Below, one piece after another: positions 1 through 8,503 of a stretch of 64,000 bases of DNA. Where the stretch lies: the NCBI GenBank assembly GCA_018240295.1, contig JAFEGB010000333.1, forward strand, positions 1-64,000, read 5' to 3'. The stretch comes from Pseudomonadota bacterium. GTDB taxonomy: Bacteria > Pseudomonadota > Gammaproteobacteria > Competibacterales > Competibacteraceae. Numbering within the stretch: the stretch's first letter is position 1; the number at the start of each line of letters is the position of its first letter. The notes under the pieces are model-generated. The model saw only the letters and a program-made list of their open reading frames with translations, was not told the DNA's origin and did no database searches. The position numbers were made by a program, and so were the translations under genes.

Positions 1-80
1 ATCCCCGGCTCTTCCCCCAGAGGGAAAAGAGTGAAATGCGATCGCTGGATCAGTGCCTTGCAAGGTTTGGCAACGCTCTC

Positions 81-149
81 TCACTCCCCTGCCCCGCCGG
101 CAAACATCACCTCGGCCACCGGCACGAGCCAGCGCGTGGCGCGGATGCG
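81..149 (-). other. In-frame extension beyond the helicase amber stop
   Basis: After the TAG at 150-152 the same frame runs 22 more codons to a TGA at 81-83 and encodes RIRATRWLVPVAEVMF followed by a Gly/Ala tail. A charged stretch followed by W-x-VP-x-x-E looks like a natural C-terminus for this helicase family, as far as I recall it. The TAG may therefore be a nonsense mutation, a sequencing error or a read-through site. The rest of 1-80 shows no gene that I can support. Confidence 0.45.
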
Positions 150-3100
150 CTAGATGAAGCCGGCGTCCTCGTCCTCGCGCCGGCGCACGACCAGCGCGAG
201 CAGCGTCACGCGCCGCACCCGATCGAGCCGCGCCCGCCAGCGGGCGGCGGCGGCTTTCGACAGCCGGGCGAGGCGGCGGCCGCCGGCATCGAGCAGGTAC
301 AGATGCTCGCCATCGGCGGCGAGCGTCAGCGCATCGCCGGGCTGCACGGCGGCAAGTGCCCGGTGGATGGCGGCGCTGTCCGGCTGCAGGCCGGCGTAAC
401 CGAGATAAATGTCTTCGAGCGTCAGCACCTCGTAGCGCTGCGCGAGCACCGCCGCCGGCAGTTCGATGCCGGGCGGCTGCGGGCGCTCGAAGCGGCAGTC
501 GCCTTCGATCCGCTTCAGCATCGGCGCCGGACAATCCCGGCGCGCGCAGAGCAGCAGCACTTCGCGCGCCCGCGTCATCGCCACGTAGTACAGCCGCCGC
601 TCGGCCTCGGAATCGGCGTCTGCATCGCCGCGCACGCGCCAGTCGCCGAGCACCGCGACCACGCGGAATTCCAGCCCCTTGGCGCCGTGGGCGGTGCCGA
701 GGTACGCGCCGCTGCCGACGGCCTGACCGCTGCGCGCCTCGTTGAGCCACTGCAGCACGGCCTCCAGCAGCTGCGAGGCCGGCGGGCCGATCGCGCTGTG
801 GCGCGGGGCCGGGTCGGCGCTGCCGCTGCCGTCGTCGTCGGCCTCGTCGGCCGCGGTCTGTTCGGCGGCGTATTCGTCGGCGAGCGCGCCGAGCAGCGTG
901 CGCAGGCCCGGCGTCCACGGCAGCGCCGCCGGCAGGCGGGCGGCCAGCGCGCGCGGGTCGATGGCGGCGTAGCCGGCCTCGCGCAGCTCGTCGAGGCGCT
1001 CGACGATGCCGGCGACCTGCCACGGCGCGGGCAGCGTGCGTGCGGCGCTGCTCCAGGCCATCGGGATGCCGCGCGCATCGAGGGCGGCGCGCACCGGCAT
1101 CAGTTCCTCGTGCGTGCGGGCGAGCACGGCGAAGTCCTGCCAGTCGAGCGCGGGACACAGGCCGCGCAGGCGCTCGAACTCCGCGACCAGCGCCGTTGCC
1201 TGCGCTGCGGCATCGGCGACGTGCAGCACCTGCACCCGCCCCTGCGCCAGCGGATCGCGCGCCTGCCAGTCGCCGCCGGCCGCGGCATCGCGGCGGGCGC
1301 GGTCGGGGCGGATCGGCTGGTCGGCCTTCATGCGCTCGCGGTTGTGGGCGATCAGCGTGTTGGCGGCGTCGATGATGTGGCGGGTCGAGCGGTAGTTCTC
1401 GGTCAGGAAGTGCGTCTCGCCGCCGTAGTCCTCGCTGAAACGGCGGATGAAGGCGGTGCTGGTGAAGCGGAAGTCGTAGATGTTCTGGTCGTCGTCGCCG
1501 ACGGCGAGCAGCGTCAGCTTGCGGTCGGGGTCTTCGAGCGTGCGCCCGGCGATGGCGGCGACCAGTTCGTACTGGGCGGCGTCGATGTCCTGGTATTCGT
1601 CGACGAGGATGTGGCGGTAGCCGGCGAGCAGGCGTTCGCGCAGCTCGTCGCCGGGCACGCCGATCTGCTCGCGCTCGCCGCGCAGCAGCGCCGTGGCCTC
1701 GGCGAGCAGCGCCTCGAAGTCGATGCCATCGCCGTCGCCGCTGCCGGTCCGGGCGCGCCGGCGGCCGTCGAGCGCGTGGCCGGACAGCGCCAGCGCCAGG
1801 CCGTGGAAGGTCTGCACGGTGACGCCGCGCGCCTCGGCCCCGACCAGCGCCGTCAGCCGCCGGCGCAGCTCCAGCGCGGCGTTGCGGTTGTAGCAGAGCA
1901 CCAGCACGGCCTGCGGCGGCACGCGGCGCACGCGCAGCAGCCAGGCGACCCGGTGCACGACCACGCGCGACTTGCCGGCGCCGGGGCCGGCGAGCACGAG
2001 CAGATTGGTCTCGTCGCCGGCGGCGACGATCTCCTGCTGCGCCGGGTTGCCGAGCGCCTCGACGATGGCGCGGAAGGACTCGGGCGAGGTCTGGATCTTC
2101 AGCTCCTGCTCGCGGCCGGCGAAGTAGCGGCGCAGGAAGGCCTTCTGGCCGAGCGTGAAGTAGGCACCGACCAGCTCCAGCGCCTGCGTGATGCGCGCGA
2201 GGGCCAGCCGCGCGTACTCGGCCATCACGTGCACCTGCAGCGTGCGCGCGTGGTAGTGGGCATCGAGCAGCGCGTAGTCGCCGACCGTGTAGCGCCGGCC
2301 CCGGGCTTCGGGCGGCACGCGCAGCGTCATCGCGCTGCGGAACACCGCCAGCCCCTGCTGCAGCGTGATCACCTGCTGCTCGTGCAGGTACAGCAGCGCG
2401 CGCTCGATCGCGGCCAGCGGATCGCTGATGCGGTTCGCCAGCAGCGCATCGGCTTTCAGCGCCGTGCGCAGGTCTTCGAGCGCGAAGTCGACCAGCAGCA
2501 GGTCCTGCTGCGGCGCATCGGCCGGCACGCGCGCGAGCAGCGTCTGCAGCAGGCGCTGCGCCAGCGCACGGCGCAGCTCCGAGGTCTCGCCGATCGCGCT
2601 CCAGGTGCGGCGCAGGCGCACGCGCAGCCATTCGCGCCCGAGCGCGCGCAGCGTCAGGCTGGGCTTGCGCGCCGCGAGTCCGATGCCATCGAGCGACAGG
2701 CTTTTCAGCAGCTTGCGCAGCAGCTCGGGATCGCTCGGCAGGCCCTCGTCGAGCAGGCGCTGGTTCAGCGGCCGCAATTCCAGCGGCCATTCCTCGCCGC
2801 CGGCATCGGGCGCGGTTTCCGACAGCAGGCGGATCAGCGCCGATTCGATCGCGCTGACCTGCTCGAAGCGGCTCATCGCGCCGCGCTCGCGGCCGGCGCC
2901 CTTCGGTCGCAGCCAGGCGGTGAGCTGCAGGCCGAGCTGCAACAGGCCGGCGCGGTGCATGTCATCGAGCAGGCGCAGCACCGGCACCGGCTTCTCGTCC
3001 GGCCCGGGGCGCAGCGCCGGCAGTAGCGCGAGCGTATCGACGCTCAGGCCGTCGTCGGCATCGGTCTGCAGCAGCACGGCGAGCACCGCTTCCCAGCGCC

Positions 3101-5402
3101 GGCGCGCGCGCGGCGCGAGCTCGAGCGCATCGAGCTTCGCGCGCGCCTCGGCCATCGAGCCGACCGAGGGCCGGCCCTGGAACACGCCGGTGCGGTTCTC
3201 GTTGCGCTCGACCAGTTGCGCCTTCTCCAGCCACGCGAGCGCGGTGCGCACGCGGGTATCGGCATCTTCGGTCTCGAAGCCGGTGAGCAGGCTGTCGCTG
3301 CGCAGCAGCTCGCCGGCGGTGACGACGACCGGCTCGTCGGCATCGCGCTTCTGCTGCAGGCGGCGCAGCGCGCGCAGGATGCCGGCGATGTCCTGGCGGC
3401 TCAGGCGGCTGCGCGCACCCCAGCGGAACTGCCGTTCGATGTCCTCGGGCGCGTACAGCAGCACGCAGTCGGCCGGCTCGCGATCGCGCCCGGCGCGGCC
3501 GGCCTCCTGCAGGTAGTGCTCCAGCGACGAGGGCGCATCGGCGTGGATGACGAGGCGCACGTCGGGCTTGTCGATGCCCATGCCGAAGGCATTGGTCGCG
3601 CAGATCACGCGCAGCTCGCCGGCGAGGAAGCGCTCCTGCACCGAACGCTTGTCCGGTGCCTTCATGCCGCCGTGAAAGGCTTCGGCCGCCCAGCCCTCGC
3701 TGTCGAGGAAGCGGGCGAACTCGACGGTGCTGTCCTGCTTCGCGCAGTAGACGATCGCCGCGCCCGGCGCGTGTTCGAGGCGCTCGCGCAGCAGCTGCAG
3801 CACCTGCGCCGGCTTGCTGGCACTCGTGACCGCGCGCACCTCGAAGCGCAGGTTGTCGCGCTCGACGCCGCCGGCGTACAGCGTCAGCTCCAGCCCGAGT
3901 TCCTCCCGGAAGTGGCGGCGGATCTCGTCGATCACGTCCGGCTTGGCGGTGGCGGTGACGGCGCTGACCGGCGCGAGCGGCAGTTTGTGCCGCTCGCCGA
4001 ACTCGCGGATGAAGCGCGCGCAGTACAGGTAATCGGGCCGGAAGTCGTGGCCCCACTGCGACAGGCAGTGCGCCTCGTCGAACACCCAGGCGCCGATCTC
4101 GCGGCTTTCGAGGAGGCTGCGGAAGCTCGCGTTGCGAAACTGCTCGGGCGCGACGTAGAGCACGGCGATGTCGCCGAGCTGCACGCGCTCGATCAGCGCA
4201 CCGCGCTCGGGCGGCGTCAGGTCGCCGTACAGCGCGCCGCAGAGCTCGAAGCCGACGCGCCGGTTCAGGCCATCGACCTGATCCTTCATCAGCGCGCGCA
4301 GCGGCGAGATCACCACCGTCAGCGCGCCGCGGTTGCGGTAACGCGCGAGCGCCGGCACCTGATAGCACAGCGACTTGCCGCCGCCGGTCGGCAGGATGCC
4401 GAGCAGCGAGCCGTGCCCGAGCCCGGCAGCGACGATCGCGCGCTGCAGGCTGCCGCCCTCGGCCGTGGCCGGCTCGGCGCGGAAGTCCGGGAAGCCGAAC
4501 CAGCGTTCGAGCTGCCCGCGCGGGTCGTGCGCGTCGCGACACCAGGCGCAGGCCGGGTCGCTGCAGGGCTCGTCGCGCAGGCGGCGCACGGCCTCCGGCA
4601 GCGCCGGAAACCGGTGCCGCAGCCAGGCCGGCAGCACCGAATTGCCGCCGGCGACCATCAGCCAGGTGACGAGATAACCGAGCAGCGGCCGCAGCCCCGG
4701 CTGCATCAGCAGCGGCTGCAGCGCCGCCGAGCGCCGGCTTCGGCAGGTGCGGGCGTCGATCAGGCGCTCGATCAGCGCGCCGGGATCGGCCGGCGGCCGG
4801 CCGCCGAGGCGCTCCCAGAGCCACAGGAAAGCCGTCGGCGACAGGCCGTCGCGCCCGGCCGCCGCATCGGTCCACGCATAGCGCAGCAGATCGGCCCAGT
4901 CCGGCCCGCCCTGCGCGCGCGCCGCAAAGGCCGCGACCTGTTCGAGGAACACCCGGCCGGCCAGCCGGGCATCGGCAACCGGGTCGTTGACGCTGTCGCG
5001 CACCAGCTTGTAGTCCTTGACCAGCGCGTGATACGGGTTTTCCGGGAATGCGAGCGGCGACAGATACAGCGTGTCGAGCACCGGCAGGCGCAGCAGCCCG
5101 GCCTGCGGCGCCTGCGCGCGCAGCAGCGGCCAGTCGTGATCGAGCAGGTTGTGCCCGAGCACGAGCCGCGCACCGTGCGCGAACCCGGCCAGCTCCGCCA
5201 GCACGGCACCGACCTGCAGCCGGCCTTCGCGCAAAAAGCACTGGCCGCGGAATTCGGCGCCGATCGCGAGGATGCGCCCGTCCGGCGTGGATTCGAGATC
5301 GAAGAGCAGCGCGTCATCGAGCAGCGCGGCTGCCGCCTGTCCGGCGGCGGTGGCGGCGGCGGTGGCGGCAATCGGGTCCGGAGGCGGCGGGGCGCTGTCC
5401 AT
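150..5402 (-). CDS. Exonuclease-RecQ-UvrD fusion DNA helicase
   Basis: A protein of about 1750 residues fusing three DNA-processing modules. Residues about 30-190 resemble a DnaQ-like 3'-5' exonuclease (DLE, GHN..D and a later Asp motif). A Cys cluster (CSDPACAWC..H) follows, then a RecQ-type SF2 helicase with Walker A TGGGKS near residue 337 and DEAH near 441. The C-terminal half is a UvrD-type SF1A helicase, with GPGAGKS near 1142, DEYQD near 1269 and YYVAMTRARE near 1610. Fusions of this kind are known in proteobacteria and are presumed to act in DNA repair or recombination. I chose the start at MDSAPPP because the residues upstream in the frame look non-coding and face the divergent gene at 5501. 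No clear ribosome binding site is seen. The frame stops at an amber codon at 150-152 but continues with plausible sequence to 81. Confidence 0.9.
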   Translation of the reverse strand: MDSAPPPPDPIAATAAATAAGQAAAALLDDALLFDLESTPDGRILAIGAEFRGQCFLREGRLQVGAVLAELAGFAHGARLVLGHNLLDHDWPLLRAQAPQAGLLRLPVLDTLYLSPLAFPENPYHALVKDYKLVRDSVNDPVADARLAGRVFLEQVAAFAARAQGGPDWADLLRYAWTDAAAGRDGLSPTAFLWLWERLGGRPPADPGALIERLIDARTCRSRRSAALQPLLMQPGLRPLLGYLVTWLMVAGGNSVLPAWLRHRFPALPEAVRRLRDEPCSDPACAWCRDAHDPRGQLERWFGFPDFRAEPATAEGGSLQRAIVAAGLGHGSLLGILPTGGGKSLCYQVPALARYRNRGALTVVISPLRALMKDQVDGLNRRVGFELCGALYGDLTPPERGALIERVQLGDIAVLYVAPEQFRNASFRSLLESREIGAWVFDEAHCLSQWGHDFRPDYLYCARFIREFGERHKLPLAPVSAVTATAKPDVIDEIRRHFREELGLELTLYAGGVERDNLRFEVRAVTSASKPAQVLQLLRERLEHAPGAAIVYCAKQDSTVEFARFLDSEGWAAEAFHGGMKAPDKRSVQERFLAGELRVICATNAFGMGIDKPDVRLVIHADAPSSLEHYLQEAGRAGRDREPADCVLLYAPEDIERQFRWGARSRLSRQDIAGILRALRRLQQKRDADEPVVVTAGELLRSDSLLTGFETEDADTRVRTALAWLEKAQLVERNENRTGVFQGRPSVGSMAEARAKLDALELAPRARRRWEAVLAVLLQTDADDGLSVDTLALLPALRPGPDEKPVPVLRLLDDMHRAGLLQLGLQLTAWLRPKGAGRERGAMSRFEQVSAIESALIRLLSETAPDAGGEEWPLELRPLNQRLLDEGLPSDPELLRKLLKSLSLDGIGLAARKPSLTLRALGREWLRVRLRRTWSAIGETSELRRALAQRLLQTLLARVPADAPQQDLLLVDFALEDLRTALKADALLANRISDPLAAIERALLYLHEQQVITLQQGLAVFRSAMTLRVPPEARGRRYTVGDYALLDAHYHARTLQVHVMAEYARLALARITQALELVGAYFTLGQKAFLRRYFAGREQELKIQTSPESFRAIVEALGNPAQQEIVAAGDETNLLVLAGPGAGKSRVVVHRVAWLLRVRRVPPQAVLVLCYNRNAALELRRRLTALVGAEARGVTVQTFHGLALALSGHALDGRRRARTGSGDGDGIDFEALLAEATALLRGEREQIGVPGDELRERLLAGYRHILVDEYQDIDAAQYELVAAIAGRTLEDPDRKLTLLAVGDDDQNIYDFRFTSTAFIRRFSEDYGGETHFLTENYRSTRHIIDAANTLIAHNRERMKADQPIRPDRARRDAAAGGDWQARDPLAQGRVQVLHVADAAAQATALVAEFERLRGLCPALDWQDFAVLARTHEELMPVRAALDARGIPMAWSSAARTLPAPWQVAGIVERLDELREAGYAAIDPRALAARLPAALPWTPGLRTLLGALADEYAAEQTAADEADDDGSGSADPAPRHSAIGPPASQLLEAVLQWLNEARSGQAVGSGAYLGTAHGAKGLEFRVVAVLGDWRVRGDADADSEAERRLYYVAMTRAREVLLLCARRDCPAPMLKRIEGDCRFERPQPPGIELPAAVLAQRYEVLTLEDIYLGYAGLQPDSAAIHRALAAVQPGDALTLAADGEHLYLLDAGGRRLARLSKAAAARWRARLDRVRRVTLLALVVRRREDEDAGFI

Positions 5403-5500
5403 GTGCACGCGGGCTCGGGTAGCGGCCTGAAAACCGGGCATCATGCGCAGTCGCGGGCGGCAGGTCACGCCCGCGCCCGAAATACCCTGCTGCAAGCCCC

Positions 5501-6274
5501 ATGAATCCGCCGAAGATCTACGACCGTCCCGAAGCCGTCTGGGCGCACATGCCGGACCGCCAGCCCTTCCTGTACATGGCCGACGGCCTGCTGTCGCTGC
5601 ACTTCGAGGCCGCCAGCGTGCAGAGCCGCATGGACCCGGCCGCACCGGCGCGCCTCACGCTCGGCTACACGCGCACGATGATGGGGGCGGCGCTGCTGCT
5701 GCTCGGCCCGGTCCCCGGGCGCATCGCGATGATCGGGCTCGGCGGCGGCTCGCTGGTCAAGTACTGCCGCCAGCACCTGCCCGAAGCCGTCATCGAGGTC
5801 GCCGAGATCAGCGCCGAGGTCATCGCGCTGCGCGAGCGCTTCTGCGTCCCGGCCGATTCCGACCACCTGCGCGTGCTGTGCACCGACGGCGCGGCCTTCG
5901 TCGCGACGGCCGGCGCCGGCGAGTGGGATCTGCTGCTCGTCGACGGCTTCGGCCCCGGCGGCCAGCCGCCGCAGCTCGGCTCGCAGCGCTTCTATGACGA
6001 CTGCCGCGCGGCACTCGGCGCCGACGGCCTGCTGGTCGCGAACCTGGCCGGCAGCGACCCCAGGCTCGATCTGTACCTGTCGCGGCTGGAAACCGCCTTC
6101 GGCCGCGTGCTGAACCTGCCGGCCGCCGACTCCGACAACCGCATCGCCATCGCCGGGCGCGGGGTGGCCACCGCCGACGGCCGGCTGTGCGCCCGGCTGA
6201 AGCGGCTCGCGCCGCAGCACGACCTCGACCTCGGCCGGACCTGCGCAGCGCTGCTCGATGCACGCCGCGCCTGA
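5501..6274 (+). CDS. Spermidine synthase-like methyltransferase-fold protein
   Basis: A 257-residue protein with the Rossmann fold of the spermidine synthase family. A glycine-rich SAM/decarboxy-SAM site, GLGGGSLVKY, lies near residue 80. An acidic residue follows at the end of the next strand (VAEIS), and the post-motif Asp lies in LLLVDGFGPGG. Many bacteria carry such stand-alone homologues whose substrate is unknown, so true spermidine synthesis should not be assumed. It is divergent from the helicase gene, with about 100 bp between the two starts. Its stop codon TGA shares its last base with the first base of a palindromic repeat element. Confidence 0.8.
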   Translation: MNPPKIYDRPEAVWAHMPDRQPFLYMADGLLSLHFEAASVQSRMDPAAPARLTLGYTRTMMGAALLLLGPVPGRIAMIGLGGGSLVKYCRQHLPEAVIEVAEISAEVIALRERFCVPADSDHLRVLCTDGAAFVATAGAGEWDLLLVDGFGPGGQPPQLGSQRFYDDCRAALGADGLLVANLAGSDPRLDLYLSRLETAFGRVLNLPAADSDNRIAIAGRGVATADGRLCARLKRLAPQHDLDLGRTCAALLDARRA

Positions 6275-6375
6275 TACCGATCACACGTAAACGCATGATT
6301 TTCCCCCCTCTCCCCAACCCCTCTCCCGCGAGGGGCGAGGGGCTGAAAAGCGAAGCGTTCCGATGCGATCGGTAT
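6274..6375 (+). repeat. Palindromic intergenic repeat, copy A
   Basis: A 102-bp non-coding element bounded by the inverted ends ATACCGATC and GATCGGTAT (9 of 9, extending to 11 of 12). Inside lies a C-rich then G-rich palindrome (CCCTCTCCCC.. and GAGGGGCGAGGGG). A second copy in the opposite orientation lies at 50401-50503 and is clearly alignable over its whole length. Both copies begin within 0-3 bases of a stop codon. There is no open frame, so this is a REP/MITE-like dispersed element. Confidence 0.8.
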
Positions 6376-6425
6376 GAGCATCTGGCCGCCCGGCCGGCGC
6401 TTCGGCTATCCTTCGCGCCCTCTGC

Positions 6426-6516
<91 letters not shown>

Positions 6517-6529
6517 TCCGCCCCGCCTC

Positions 6530-6560
6530 CGAAAGCCCGCCCCGTGCGGGCTTTCGGACT
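6530..6560 (+). terminator. Intrinsic terminator after tRNA-Ser
   Basis: An 11-bp perfect stem (CGAAAGCCCGC/GCGGGCTTTCG) with the 5-base loop CCCGT lies 13 bases after the tRNA and is followed by a short, weak T-rich tail. It also sits at the 3' end of the convergent cyclase gene. Confidence 0.75.
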
Positions 6561-6593
6561 TTGCAGCCCCGGTAGCCGCAGCCCCGGCAGGCT

Positions 6594-8243
6594 TCAGCCC
6601 TGCGCGGTCTGCTCGGCAGACTCGTCGTTGCCGGCCGGGGACGGGTGACCCGCCACCCGAAAGCCATCCCGCCCGGCCCGCTTGGCCGCATACATCGCCG
6701 CATCGGCGGCCGCGAACAAGGCCTCGGAGTTCTCGCCGTGCTGCGGGTACAGCGCGATGCCGATGCTCGCCGACACGCGCGCCTGGGTGCCGGCGTGCGG
6801 CACCGGCCGGGCGATTGCGGCGATGACCTTGCGCGCGAGCCACAGCGCGTCCTCCTCGGCCGTGTCGCCGAGGATCAGCACCAGGAATTCATCGCCGCCG
6901 AGGCGTGCGGCCAGGTCGGTGCGCCGGGTCTCGGCACTCAGCCGGGTGGCGACCGTGCGCAGCACCATGTCGCCGGCGATGTGGCCGAGCGTGTCGTTGA
7001 CCTGCTTGAAGCCGTCGAGGTCGATGATCAGCAAGGCCAGCGGCCCGCCGCCGGTCGCGATCACGTGCGCCAGCGTGTCGAGCGCGCGCCGGCGGTTGGC
7101 GAGGCCGGTCAGCGGGTCGTGCGCGGCCTCGTGGGCAATCTCCAGATGCGCGGCGTGCAGCGTGTCGAGCATGCGGTTGATCGCGCGCCCGAGCCGGCCG
7201 AGTTCGTCCTGCCCGGCATCGTGGATGCGGTACTGGCGGGTGTCGCGGCTCTGCTCGACTGCATCGACGATCGCGTCGATCGCGGCGATGCGCCTGAGCA
7301 CCCAGTTCTCCAGCAGCAGCAGCACCAGCAGCAGGCAGCCGCCGCCGAGCACGAGCAGCGCGGCGCTCAGGTATTTCTCGGCCGCCGCCGCCTGGGCACC
7401 GAGATCCGGCAGCCGGTCGCTGCGCAGCACCGCCACGGTGTTGCCGAAGGGATCGTGCAGGCGCAGGCGCCCGACCAGGGCGCCGTCCTCGCCACGCGCC
7501 AGCGCGATGTCGGCGTCCGCCTGCGGCCAGTCGAGGGCCGGCTCCTCGAAGCGCAGCGGCAGGTGCGTGACCTGGCTGAGGCTGGCGAGCAGCGTTGCGT
7601 CGAGCCGCCGGCCGAGCACCAGCGCGCCGTGGGCCGGCCCCTGACGCTGGCTGGTCAGCACCGGCCGCACGGCGATCAGGTAGGCATGCGCGCCGAGACG
7701 CACGCTGGCGCGCAGGACCTCGCTTTCGCCGCGGGCCAGCGCCGGCAGCTCGGGCAGCTGCGCCAGGGCCTGCACCGCTTCGGGCGGCAGCCGCCGCAGC
7801 TGCGGCGGAATGCGCAGGCCGTCGTGTTCGCCTGCCTCGTCCTGCGACGGTGCAGGTCCGCCCTCGCTGCCCGGCGGGCGGGTGCGCAACGGCCGCTGCA
7901 CGGCGAACACCGGCCGGGCGCTGTCCGCATACAGCGCGAACAGGTCGACGCGGATCGCATCGAGGCCGCCGTCGGTGAGGTTCACGTCGAGGTATTCCTG
8001 CGCCGGCGCCAGCGCGAAGCGCCAGGTCTCGTCCCAGGCCGACCAGTCGATGGTCACGTCATCGAGCGCGCGCAGTTCGTAGTCGATGAGCTGGCGCACG
8101 CTTTCGAGGTGGGTGCGCGCCTGCGCCGTTTCGGCCTCCCGGTAGCCGCGCTGCAGTTCCTCGCGACCGAGACCGTACAGGGCAGCCAGCAGGCTGCCGA
8201 GCACGACGGTGGTCGCGAGCAGGATGCGGTTGCGCAGACTCAT
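6594..8243 (-). CDS. Membrane diguanylate cyclase with CHASE4-type sensor
   Basis: A 549-residue inner-membrane enzyme predicted to make cyclic di-GMP from two GTP. A transmembrane helix at about 7-25 is followed by a periplasmic domain with CHASE4-like features (IDYELRALDDVTIDWSAWDET). A second helix lies near 290-312, then a HAMP-like linker. The C-terminal domain has an intact GGDEF active site at residues 449-453 and the RxxD inhibitory site (RRTD at 440-443) spaced exactly five residues before it, so an active, product-inhibited cyclase is expected. It is transcribed divergently from a degenerate EAL protein across an AT-rich gap. Confidence 0.9.
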   Translation of the reverse strand: MSLRNRILLATTVVLGSLLAALYGLGREELQRGYREAETAQARTHLESVRQLIDYELRALDDVTIDWSAWDETWRFALAPAQEYLDVNLTDGGLDAIRVDLFALYADSARPVFAVQRPLRTRPPGSEGGPAPSQDEAGEHDGLRIPPQLRRLPPEAVQALAQLPELPALARGESEVLRASVRLGAHAYLIAVRPVLTSQRQGPAHGALVLGRRLDATLLASLSQVTHLPLRFEEPALDWPQADADIALARGEDGALVGRLRLHDPFGNTVAVLRSDRLPDLGAQAAAAEKYLSAALLVLGGGCLLLVLLLLENWVLRRIAAIDAIVDAVEQSRDTRQYRIHDAGQDELGRLGRAINRMLDTLHAAHLEIAHEAAHDPLTGLANRRRALDTLAHVIATGGGPLALLIIDLDGFKQVNDTLGHIAGDMVLRTVATRLSAETRRTDLAARLGGDEFLVLILGDTAEEDALWLARKVIAAIARPVPHAGTQARVSASIGIALYPQHGENSEALFAAADAAMYAAKRAGRDGFRVAGHPSPAGNDESAEQTAQG

Positions 8244-8379
8244 TGCGCGTCAGGGCCTTGATGCAGGGTCGGGTTGTCCATGGGCGTCGCAGTATGCCGG
8301 CTTGCACCCCGGCCTGCACGGCTGGCCGGTCCGGTTCCCGGGACCGGTTCCGGAGGCATTCGCGCAGTCTTTAATAACT

Positions 8380-8401
8380 AAATATTATTATAATAATATT
8401 T
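8380..8401. promoter_or_regulatory. AT-only 22-bp perfect palindrome between divergent c-di-GMP genes
   Basis: Each half is AAATATTATTA and its exact complement, so all 22 bases are A or T within a GC-rich chromosome. The surrounding 8370-8420 is also strongly AT-rich. It lies between the cyclase start at 8243 and the EAL-like start at 8504, where a shared operator, an AT-binding nucleoid-protein site or an extruding cruciform would be plausible. The function is inferred from position only. Confidence 0.55.
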
Positions 8402-8503
8402 TATATTATTTATTTGAATATCACTCCGGCCGTATCTTGGCTCCGCGGCTCCGGCCGAAAGCACGAAATCCGCCCGTCCGGTTCCGGCAAGGGAGAACTG
8501 AGC

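Noticed and set aside
36-3026. A 996-codon plus-strand frame
   Set aside because: It is antisense to the UvrD half of the fusion helicase; the minus-strand product has intact helicase motifs.
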